A DNA stretch of 5,051 bases, from contig CAMJES010000186.1 of the NCBI GenBank assembly GCA_946404705.1, positions 1 through 5,051 of the forward strand, in the 5' to 3' direction. A program made the position numbers and the translations under genes. Each line of letters opens with the position of its first letter. Position 1 is the first letter of the stretch. This DNA comes from an uncultured Ruminococcus sp. (lineage in GTDB: Bacteria > Bacillota > Clostridia > Oscillospirales > Ruminococcaceae). Under the pieces are notes generated by a model. The model was not told where the DNA came from and did no database searches. It saw only the letters and a program-made list of their open reading frames with translations. Shown here piece by piece: positions 1 through 5,051 of the stretch.

Positions 1-44
1 ATCATAGCCGGTGACTGGAGTTCAGACGTGTGCTCTTCCGATCT
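1..44. other. Illumina P7-side sequencing adapter with index (not biological)
   Basis: Positions 11-44 match the full 34-base Illumina TruSeq read-2 adapter, from GTGACTGGAG through GCTCTTCCGATCT. Positions 3-10 (CATAGCCG) sit where the i7 index lies; their reverse complement, CGGCTATG, is, as I recall, the TruSeq HT index D709. Positions 1-2 (AT) fit the end of the P7 flow-cell sequence. Insert sequence begins at 45. Read as protein in the frame of the first gene, the adapter gives MTGVQTCALPIS, a well-known artefact N-terminus in public protein databases. Nothing in 1-44 should be annotated as gene, promoter or start codon. Confidence 0.98.
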
Positions 45-46
45 CC

Positions 47-1141
47 TGCAAGGAAAGCCCCGTAAAATTTGCGCTCACAATGGAAAAGGCTGCAAAGGCT
101 GTCGGAGTTAACCTTATCGGCGGCTATTCCGCACTCGTGCAGAACGGCTTTGCCGCAGGTGATGAACGCCTGATAAATTCTATTCCCGAAGCTCTGGCTT
201 CCACAAGCTGCGTATGCTCGTCCGTTAATATCGGCTCGACCAAGAGCGGCATAAACCTTGATGCTGTAAAGCTTATGGGAGGAATTGTCCGCGAATGTGC
301 AGAGAAAACCATTGACAACCAGTGCTTCGGCGCTGCAAAGCTTGTTGTTTTCTGCAACTCGGTAGACGATAACCCCTTTATGGCAGGCGCATATCACGGC
401 GTAGGCGAACGTGACTGCATGATAAATGTCGGCGTTTCGGGCCCCGGCGTTGTACGCTCGGCTCTTTCCAAGTACCCCGACGCCGATATCACACAGATAT
501 CCGATATAATCAAAAAGACTGCATATAAGATAACAAGAGTGGGTCAGCTGGTCGGAACAGAGGCTTCAAAGCGCCTTGGCGTTCCGTTCGGTATCGTTGA
601 CCTTTCGCTCGCTCCTACTCCCGCAGTAGGTGACAGCGTTGCACATATCCTTGAAGAGATAGGTCTTGAAAGCTGCGGCTGCTGCGGAACGACCGCTGCT
701 CTCGCATTGCTCAATGACGCCGTTAAAAAGGGCGGAGTAATGGCTTGCTCAAAGGTCGGCGGACTTTCGGGCGCATTTATCCCCGTTTCCGAGGATGCAG
801 GTATGATTGACGCTGCTGTATGCGGCTCGCTCAAGATCGAAAAGCTCGAAGCTATGACTGCCGTTTGCTCGGTCGGTCTTGATATGATAGTTATCCCCGG
901 CGATACTACCGCAGAGGTCATCTCCGCAATTATCGCAGACGAAGCTGCTATCGGTATGGTAAACAACAAGACTACCGCTGTAAGAGTTATCCCTGCTATC
1001 GGAATGAAGGAGGGCGAGTTCCTCGACTGGGGCGGACTTTTCGGAAAAGGCCCCGTTATGAGCGTAAACAAGTATTCGCCTGCAAAATTCATCAACAGAG
1101 GCGGTCAGATACCTGCACCTCTCCACAGCCTTAAAAACTGA
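47..1141 (+). CDS. DUF711/UPF0210 'PFL family' protein, 5'-truncated by adapter
   Basis: This is the C-terminal 364 residues of a DUF711/UPF0210 protein. Family members are about 445-455 residues long, so roughly 87-90 N-terminal residues are missing. Recognisable conserved blocks are IGGYSALVQNGFAAGD, SVNIGSTKSGIN, NPFMAGAYHGVGE, INVGVSGPGVV, FGIVDLSLAPTPAVGDSVA, MACSKVGGLSGAFIPVSEDAGM, MTAVCSVGLDMIVIPGDT, ADEAAIGM and the C-terminal RGGQIPAPLHSLKN. The family fold is related to pyruvate formate-lyase and anaerobic ribonucleotide reductase, but I see no glycyl-radical motif and the function is not established. Members are often encoded just after a small ACT-domain protein, which would lie outside this window. 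The true start is not present: the apparent GTG start at 11 belongs to the adapter. The segment ESCGCCGTTAALALL (671-715) has a Cys-Gly-Cys-Cys run where I recall Thr-His in relatives. The TGA stop runs directly into a terminator, so this ends its own transcription unit. Family assignment is secure; biochemical role is unknown. Confidence 0.93.
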   Translation, partial: CKESPVKFALTMEKAAKAVGVNLIGGYSALVQNGFAAGDERLINSIPEALASTSCVCSSVNIGSTKSGINLDAVKLMGGIVRECAEKTIDNQCFGAAKLVVFCNSVDDNPFMAGAYHGVGERDCMINVGVSGPGVVRSALSKYPDADITQISDIIKKTAYKITRVGQLVGTEASKRLGVPFGIVDLSLAPTPAVGDSVAHILEEIGLESCGCCGTTAALALLNDAVKKGGVMACSKVGGLSGAFIPVSEDAGMIDAAVCGSLKIEKLEAMTAVCSVGLDMIVIPGDTTAEVISAIIADEAAIGMVNNKTTAVRVIPAIGMKEGEFLDWGGLFGKGPVMSVNKYSPAKFINRGGQIPAPLHSLKN

Positions 1142-1183
1142 AAATCACCCATGCTGTTTATTTTATTGCAGCATGGGATTTTT
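1141..1183 (+). terminator. Rho-independent terminator after the DUF711 gene
   Basis: A perfect 9-bp inverted repeat, CCCATGCTG (1148-1156) and CAGCATGGG (1169-1177), encloses a 12-base AT-rich loop and is followed by ATTTTT. The A-run just after the stop codon (AAAAT, 1141-1145) can pair with the T-run and lengthen the stem past a small bulge. That A-run also makes it plausible that the element works in both directions, but no minus-strand gene is seen to need that. It separates the DUF711 gene from the ATPase operon. Confidence 0.92.
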
Positions 1184-1255
1184 GCGGTCGTTTCGGTAAA
1201 CGCATACAGACTTGCCGAAAAAGACGGATAATTCGGAAAGGATGGTCGTATAATC
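1184..1255 (+). promoter_or_regulatory. Leader of the V-ATPase operon, with possible hairpin
   Basis: This 72-base stretch between the terminator and the first ATPase gene should hold the operon promoter and leader if the terminator is efficient. No convincing sigma-70 promoter is visible. The best pair is a poor TTGCGG (1182-1187) and TACAGA (1205-1210) with 17-base spacing. An inverted repeat, TTTCGGTAA (1191-1199) with TTGCCGAAA (1212-1220), could form a 9-bp stem with one G-U pair and a 12-base loop. The CCGAA arm (1215-1219) could instead pair with TTCGG at 1232-1236, next to the purine-rich ribosome binding region (1235-1245). The two pairings exclude each other. This is pattern only; a regulatory role is speculative. 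Confidence 0.3.
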
Positions 1256-1570
1256 ATGGACGAAAATATTATTCAGAGTATTCTCGAAATTGATAAGAAC
1301 GCTTCGGAAAAGCTTGCCGAAGCCGAAAAGCAGCGCAATATCATCATTGCGGACGCTAAAGAGCAGCAGGAAAAAATCATCGAGTCACGCATAAAGGAAG
1401 CCGATGAAACCTTAAAAAAGCTTGAAGAAAAGGAAAAAGCCGAGGCTGAAAAAAAGCTTGACGAGATAAATGCCGAGGGCGAAAAGGAGATCGAGCGGCT
1501 CAAAAGCGTATACGACAAACGTCACGAAGAATGGGAAGAAAAAATCTTCCATGCGATAGTAAACGGCTGA
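1256..1570 (+). CDS. V/A-type ATPase small coiled-coil stalk subunit (G/H-like)
   Basis: This 104-residue, highly charged protein is almost entirely predicted coiled coil: Glu, Lys and Ala dominate residues 10-95 and there is no membrane segment. Size, composition and position as first gene of the cluster match the small subunit (NtpF in Enterococcus hirae; called G or H in other V/A-ATPases). That subunit pairs with subunit E to form the peripheral stalk holding the catalytic head still against the rotor. The ending, EEWEEKIFHAIVNG, is a less charged tail. The ATG at 1256 is chosen because an in-frame TAA at 1229-1231 blocks extension and no other start codon lies between; the purine-rich GGAAAGGATGG (1235-1245) serves as a ribosome binding site, though its spacing is somewhat long. 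The next gene starts 15 bases after the stop. Low-complexity coiled coils are hard to assign by sequence alone, so the call leans on context. Confidence 0.75.
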   Translation: MDENIIQSILEIDKNASEKLAEAEKQRNIIIADAKEQQEKIIESRIKEADETLKKLEEKEKAEAEKKLDEINAEGEKEIERLKSVYDKRHEEWEEKIFHAIVNG

Positions 1571-1573
1571 TAA

Positions 1574-1588
1574 AGAGGGATAACTGTG
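1574..1588 (+). promoter_or_regulatory. Ribosome binding site and GTG start of the subunit C gene
   Basis: AGAGGGA (1574-1580) lies 5 bases ahead of the GTG at 1586-1588. The first ATG in the same frame is codon 24, inside the conserved N-terminal helix of subunit C, so GTG is the likely start. Confidence 0.7.
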
Positions 1589-2656
1589 AATAACAGAAAG
1601 CACGGCACCTATACAAAGGGCAAATACTATGCGACCGTTGCAAAAATCCGTGCAATGTACGGAAAGCGCGTCACAGCGGAGGACTACGCCGAGCTTGTAA
1701 CAAAGCAGAGCGTTGCGGATATTGCGGATTATCTCAAGAAAAACACGCATTACAGCGAAATTCTTGCTTCGGTCGATGTAAATACGATACACAGAGGTTT
1801 TCTTGAAAGCCTTCTGCAGCGTTATAATTTTGAAATGTACGGAAAGATAACCGGCTTTGAGCGCATCGGTCGGCAGGAGTTTTACAACTTCAAGATAGTT
1901 TCTGCCGAAATTGACATTATTCTAAGCTGTATGCGCTTTATAAACGCAGGTTCGGAAGGTCAGATCGAAAGCATACCTATCTATTTAAACGGGATAACCT
2001 CGTTTGACCTTATTGAGATAGCAAAGATGCGTTCATTCCCCGAGCTTCTGGAGTTTCTTAAAAAGACACGCTATTATGAGCTGTTAAAGGATATCAAGCC
2101 GGACGAAAACGGACGAGTTGACTGCGGAAAATGCGAGTATATTCTGCGAAACTACTATTTTGAGGGACTTGTTGAAGCGTCAAAGCATTACCGCAGATCC
2201 GAAGCGGACAAGCTTGACCTTATGATTCTGACCGATATCGACCTTATCAATATTATAAATGCATACCGCTTGAAAGAGTTTTTCGGAAGCGATGAAAGGG
2301 AGATTTTCGATAAGACTTTTTCCTTTGAGGGCAGAATATCCAACGCAAAGCTTGCCGAGCTTTATTCGGCTGATAACGGCGAAGAATTTATCAAGCGTTT
2401 TTCAAAGACCTATTACGGCAGGATAATCGCCGAAAACGGACTTGACAGCAAGGGCGGCGGTGATCTGGAGCTTTCCGCAAACAAGCTGCGCTACAAGTAT
2501 GCAAAGGCTGCGCTGCGTGATTCGCAGACTGCGTCCGTAAGCGTTTATGCGTTTATGTATCTTATGGGTGTTGAAGTCCGTAACCTAATAAGCATTATCG
2601 AGGGCGTTCGATACGGCGTTCCCTCAAAGCAGATAGAAGCTTTAATTATAGTATAA
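1586..2656 (+). CDS. ntpC: V/A-type ATP synthase subunit C (V-ATPase d/AC39 family)
   Basis: This 356-residue soluble protein belongs to the ATP synthase C/AC39 (V-ATPase subunit d) family. It forms the funnel-shaped, all-helical adaptor that sits on the membrane rotor ring and receives the central stalk, passing rotation between head and ring. Family features seen are the N-terminal YYATVAKIRAMYGKRVTAED helix (residues 13-32), a central ISNAKLAELY region, and the C-terminal block at about 324-356 with MGVEVRNLISIIEGVRYGVP, which matches the EVRNL signature of the family. No transmembrane segment or signal peptide is present. The length is normal to slightly long. It starts with GTG behind a good ribosome binding site and ends 17 bases before subunit I, so the two are surely co-transcribed. 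In the well-known Enterococcus and Thermus clusters this gene lies after subunit E; here it precedes I. Confidence 0.93.
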   Translation: MNNRKHGTYTKGKYYATVAKIRAMYGKRVTAEDYAELVTKQSVADIADYLKKNTHYSEILASVDVNTIHRGFLESLLQRYNFEMYGKITGFERIGRQEFYNFKIVSAEIDIILSCMRFINAGSEGQIESIPIYLNGITSFDLIEIAKMRSFPELLEFLKKTRYYELLKDIKPDENGRVDCGKCEYILRNYYFEGLVEASKHYRRSEADKLDLMILTDIDLINIINAYRLKEFFGSDEREIFDKTFSFEGRISNAKLAELYSADNGEEFIKRFSKTYYGRIIAENGLDSKGGGDLELSANKLRYKYAKAALRDSQTASVSVYAFMYLMGVEVRNLISIIEGVRYGVPSKQIEALIIV

Positions 2657-2676
2657 AGAGGGGTGAGTGTTTTATG
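2657..2676 (+). promoter_or_regulatory. Ribosome binding site of the subunit I gene
   Basis: AGAGGGGTGA (2657-2666), beginning directly after the subunit C stop codon, lies 7 bases ahead of ATG 2674. It is the strongest anti-SD match in the window besides that of subunit K and fixes the start of the membrane subunit. Confidence 0.75.
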
Positions 2677-4611
2677 TCAATTGAAAAAATGGAATTTGTC
2701 AATATTGCAGGATTGACAAAGGATCTTGACGCTGTTCTCGCCAAGCTTTCCGAATGCGGCTGTTTCCACATTGAGTCGGCTCTCGGCGCAGGGGCGAAGA
2801 GCAAGGGATTTTCATCGCCGAGGGAGGAAAACCCGTATAACGGCATACTGCGAAAGATCAACGAGATCTCCGCAATGACGCGAATGAAAAGCGAAAGCGT
2901 TGAAATAGGCGAGGATTTCAAGGAAAATCTCAGCAAGGACGGAAAATACGTTGACGGCGTTATCACCAAGCTTAAAGATGTCATCAAGCAGAAGAACACG
3001 GTCGCCGACAAAATTGCCGAGTATGAACAGGCGCTCAGTCAGGTAAACCACCTTAAAGGTCTTGACGCCGATTTTCAGAAGATATTTTCCTGCGAGCATA
3101 TCAAGATAAGATTCGGACGTCTGCCCGTCGACAGTTACAGAAAGCTCCCTTATTATGAGGACAAGACGTTCTATTTCGAGTATTTCACCGAGGAAACCGA
3201 GTATTACTGGGGAGTTTATCTTACTCCCGTTTCCTGCGCAGAAGAGATAGACGAGATTTTTAATTCGCTCTATTTTGAACGAATCAGAATAGCCGACTTT
3301 GTCCACGGAACCTCCGAGGACGCAGTTGAGGAGCTTGCCGAAAAAATAAAGAAATTCAATGAGGAAAAAGAGGAATACGAAAGCCAAATTGCCGATATGA
3401 TGGACGTTGAAAAGCACCGTCTTGACGAGCTTTTCACCCATTATAAGTCCCGTCACGACAATTTCGACCTGCGCAGCAAGGCGGCAGTCACGAACGGAAA
3501 GTTCGCCATTGTCGGCTTTGTCCCGAAGAGCAATGCAGATGAATTTCTTGCGCTTTTCGATGATATGGACGGAGTTTCGGTCGTTCTCCAGCCAGCGGAC
3601 GCAAACGGACAGCTTGCTCCGCCGATAAAGCTTCGCAACAACAAGTTCTCACAGCCGTTCTCAATGTTCGTTGAGATGTACGGACTTCCTGCATATAACG
3701 GCGTAAACCCGACAATGTTCGTTGCGATAACCTATACGCTGTTCTTCGGAATAATGTTCGGCGATGTAGGTCACGGTCTGGTCATTGCGCTGCTCGGCGC
3801 TCTGCTCTGGAAATTCAAGAGGTTTTCGCTCGGCCCGATACTGACCCGAGTCGGAATTTCGGGTGCGTTTTTCGGACTTATCTACGGAAGCGTTTTCGGC
3901 TTTGAGCATCTGCTCGACCCCGTGTATGAAGCGCTCGGAATAAGCTTCCTGCCATTCAGGGTAATGGAAAACGTTACGACTATCCTCATCGGCGGAATTG
4001 TGATAGGCGTGTTCATAATGTTCATCTCGATAATGATAAACATTGTTACGGGCATTAAAAATAAGCAGTATGAAAGCGCGCTTTTCAGCAACAACGGTAT
4101 CGCAGGCTTTGTGTTCTTTGGTTCGATACTTGCAGGCGCAGTATGCGAGCTTTTCGGGGTTCATGTTGTAAATACCGCTTATGTGTTGATACTCATTATT
4201 CTTCCGCTTATTGCAATGTTCCTGCGTGAACCGCTTTCCTGCTGGGTAAGGGGAAAGAAATTCCATCTTGAGGGCAGCGTAGGCGATTTTATCGCAGCCA
4301 ACTTCTTTGAAGTTTTCGAGTTCCTGCTCGGATATGCAACGAACACGCTTTCGTTCGTCCGTGTGGGCGGCTTCGTCCTCTCCCATGCTTCGATGATGCT
4401 TGTTGTTATGGCTCTTTCCGAGCAGGTTTCGGCAGGCGCAGTTCCGATAGTCGTTGTTATCGGCAATATTTTCGTAATGGGCATAGAGGCTCTCCTCGTA
4501 GGCATCCAGTCACTCCGACTTGAATTCTACGAGATATTCTCACGTTTTTATACGGGCGGCGGAACACCGTTTACACCCGTTAAAATTAACTATGATGAAA
4601 CCATAGAATAA
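2674..4611 (+). CDS. ntpI: V/A-type ATP synthase membrane stator subunit I (subunit a family)
   Basis: This 645-residue protein is the V/A-ATPase subunit I (eukaryotic subunit a), the membrane stator that forms the ion half-channels against the rotor ring; the length is typical. Residues 1 to about 340 are cytoplasmic and contain two coiled coils (about 94-125 and 216-263) that form the arm binding the peripheral stalks. Residues about 347-630 hold roughly eight membrane helices, beginning at NPTMFVAITYTLFFGIMFG and followed by the family signature GDVGHG (363-368). The essential pore arginine is in NTLSFVRVGGFVLSHAS (Arg563), and the last helix carries the second conserved polar patch, GIQSLRLEFYEIFSRF (Gln612, Arg615), followed by the usual GGG-PF tail. 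Key residues are all present and there is no frameshift, so it looks functional. It starts 17 bases after subunit C and is followed after 20 bases by the proteolipid gene that it works with. Confidence 0.96.
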   Translation: MSIEKMEFVNIAGLTKDLDAVLAKLSECGCFHIESALGAGAKSKGFSSPREENPYNGILRKINEISAMTRMKSESVEIGEDFKENLSKDGKYVDGVITKLKDVIKQKNTVADKIAEYEQALSQVNHLKGLDADFQKIFSCEHIKIRFGRLPVDSYRKLPYYEDKTFYFEYFTEETEYYWGVYLTPVSCAEEIDEIFNSLYFERIRIADFVHGTSEDAVEELAEKIKKFNEEKEEYESQIADMMDVEKHRLDELFTHYKSRHDNFDLRSKAAVTNGKFAIVGFVPKSNADEFLALFDDMDGVSVVLQPADANGQLAPPIKLRNNKFSQPFSMFVEMYGLPAYNGVNPTMFVAITYTLFFGIMFGDVGHGLVIALLGALLWKFKRFSLGPILTRVGISGAFFGLIYGSVFGFEHLLDPVYEALGISFLPFRVMENVTTILIGGIVIGVFIMFISIMINIVTGIKNKQYESALFSNNGIAGFVFFGSILAGAVCELFGVHVVNTAYVLILIILPLIAMFLREPLSCWVRGKKFHLEGSVGDFIAANFFEVFEFLLGYATNTLSFVRVGGFVLSHASMMLVVMALSEQVSAGAVPIVVVIGNIFVMGIEALLVGIQSLRLEFYEIFSRFYTGGGTPFTPVKINYDETIE

Positions 4612-4617
4612 GAATTT

Positions 4618-4634
4618 TGGAGGATTTTATTATG
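4618..4634 (+). promoter_or_regulatory. Ribosome binding site that fixes the subunit K start
   Basis: TGGAGGA (4618-4624) is a near-perfect Shine-Dalgarno site 7 bases ahead of ATG 4632. A longer reading frame could begin at TTG 4617, but that codon overlaps the ribosome binding site itself, so ATG 4632 is the true start. Confidence 0.88.
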
Positions 4635-5000
4635 TTGTATGCTTTTTTACTTCCCGCAGTTGTTCTTGCGCTTCTTTTCGTTCCCGTTGTTGTTGCTATC
4701 AAGAAGAAAAAGGGCGAAAAGTCCATTAAAAAGGCTTTTGCCGCTAATATCTGTTCATTCTTTGCAGTAATGCTTATATGCGCCGCTCTTCCTCTCGGAA
4801 TGAAAGCTTCCGCTGAAAGCGAAGCTGCTGCTCCTGCAGCAGTTTCCGAAGAAGCCGAAGCCGAAGATGGAAGCTCCGATACAAGCGGACTTCTCTACAT
4901 CGCATCCGCACTTGCAGTTGGTCTTGGCGCTATCGGCGGCGGTATCGCTATCGCTGCAGCTGCTCCTGCAGCAATCGGCGCTGTAAGCGAGAATCCGAAG
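4632..5000 (+). CDS. ntpK: V/A-type ATPase proteolipid subunit K (c-ring), 3'-truncated by adapter
   Basis: This is the first 123 residues of the membrane rotor (proteolipid) subunit of the V-ATPase. A first membrane helix (about 2-23) is followed by a basic cytoplasmic loop KKKKGEKSIKK (24-34), a second helix (about 35-56), an Ala/Glu/Ser-rich acidic linker (about 57-86) and the first helix of the canonical c-subunit hairpin (87-117) with the Gly-rich GLGAIGGGIAI. The polar turn SENPK (119-123) ends the real sequence. The final hairpin helix, which would carry the ion-binding glutamate, is missing because adapter begins at 5001; the residues RSEERR and the TAG at 5019-5021 are adapter. Charge distribution puts the linker outside the cell and the SENPK turn inside, as expected for a c subunit. 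Proteolipids with this N-terminal extension are, as I recall, usual in clostridial V-ATPases. ALPLGMKASA resembles a signal peptidase site, so the N-terminal part might be removed; this is inference. Confidence 0.9.
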
Positions 5001-5051
5001 AGATCGGAAGAGCGTCGGTAGGGAAAGAGTGTAGATCTCGGTGGTCGCCGT
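5001..5051. other. Illumina P5-side universal adapter, reverse complement (not biological)
   Basis: AGATCGGAAGAGCGTCG at 5001-5017 begins the reverse complement of the TruSeq universal adapter, which continues through GTAGGGAAAGAGTGTAGATC to GGTGGTCGCCGT at the window end. One T expected between 5017 and 5018 (CGTCGTGTAGGG) is missing. No i5 index interrupts it, so it is the single-index form. The stop codon TAG at 5019-5021 that seems to close the last gene lies within this adapter. Confidence 0.98.

Noticed and set aside
2..397. Minus-strand reading frame of 131 codons at the left end
   Set aside because: It lies opposite the well-supported DUF711 gene and its C-terminal residues KSTRLNSSH are adapter translation.
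1227..1232. GATAAT as a -10 element
   Set aside because: Five of six bases match, but 16-18 bases upstream there is only ATACAG-like sequence, not a -35 box, and there is no extended -10 TG.
1249..1254. Exact TATAAT hexamer just ahead of the first ATPase gene
   Set aside because: It ends one base before the ATG, so transcription from it would start inside the gene, and the purine-rich ribosome binding region would be lost. No -35 element stands at the right distance.
2812..3456. Minus-strand reading frame of 214 codons
   Set aside because: It is antisense to the coiled-coil half of subunit I; the Leu/Ile/Phe-rich product is the expected mirror of Glu/Lys-rich codons.
3407..3628. Short plus-strand frame inside subunit I
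   Set aside because: It is out of frame with an intact conserved gene, lacks any recognisable motif and needs no frameshift to explain it.
3661..4386. Minus-strand reading frame of 241 codons
   Set aside because: It lies entirely within the membrane half of subunit I, has no ribosome binding site of note and its composition is that of an antisense shadow of hydrophobic codons.
4617..4631. TTG start giving a five-residue longer subunit K
   Set aside because: The TTG overlaps the Shine-Dalgarno site (4618-4624) that correctly serves ATG 4632.
4815..4870. Short runs of similar codons (GCT/GCA, GAA/GCC) resembling a simple repeat
   Set aside because: They encode the Ala/Glu linker of subunit K and are imperfect; codon bias in a low-complexity linker explains them without a DNA repeat.
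45..5000. Possible chimeric join, mobile element, CRISPR array or RNA gene in the insert
   Set aside because: All genes are same-strand, in-frame and intact up to the adapters. I saw no direct or long inverted repeats apart from the terminator, and no tRNA-like or rRNA-like stretch.

Overview
The window is a short contig with Illumina library adapter still attached at both ends. Positions 1-44 are P7-side adapter, including an 8-base sample index, and 5001-5051 are P5-side adapter. Only 45-5000 is biological sequence. The two end genes are therefore cut by the library and assembly process, not by any biological event.

The biological part looks like an anaerobic low-GC-lineage Gram-positive bacterium, most likely a clostridial gut or rumen organism of the Ruminococcaceae/Oscillospiraceae type. 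This is an inference from protein resemblance (a DUF711/UPF0210 protein and a clostridial-style V-type ATPase with a two-part proteolipid), strong purine-rich Shine-Dalgarno sites and the tight operon layout. No marker gene is present to settle it.

Layout, all genes on the + strand: (1) 47-1141, the C-terminal four-fifths of a DUF711/UPF0210 'PFL family' protein, closed by a clear intrinsic terminator at 1141-1183. (2) A short leader, 1184-1255, with a possible hairpin. (3) The start of a V/A-type ATPase operon: a small coiled-coil peripheral-stalk subunit (1256-1570), subunit C (1586-2656, GTG start), membrane subunit I (2674-4611) and the proteolipid subunit K (4632-5000, cut by adapter). 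Gaps inside the operon are 15-20 bases and each of the last three genes has its own good ribosome binding site. The remaining subunits (E, F, A, B, D) are not in the window and would be expected beyond position 5000.

The four ATPase genes cover the membrane rotor and stator (K and I), the adaptor that seats the central stalk on the rotor ring (C) and a filament of the outer stalk. Together with the missing catalytic head they form a rotary pump or synthase that couples ATP to H+ or Na+ movement across the cytoplasmic membrane. I see no RNA gene, mobile element, CRISPR array or minus-strand gene. I found no undescribed system; the points most worth a second look are the adapter ends, the gene order (C ahead of I) and the N-terminal extension of the K subunit.
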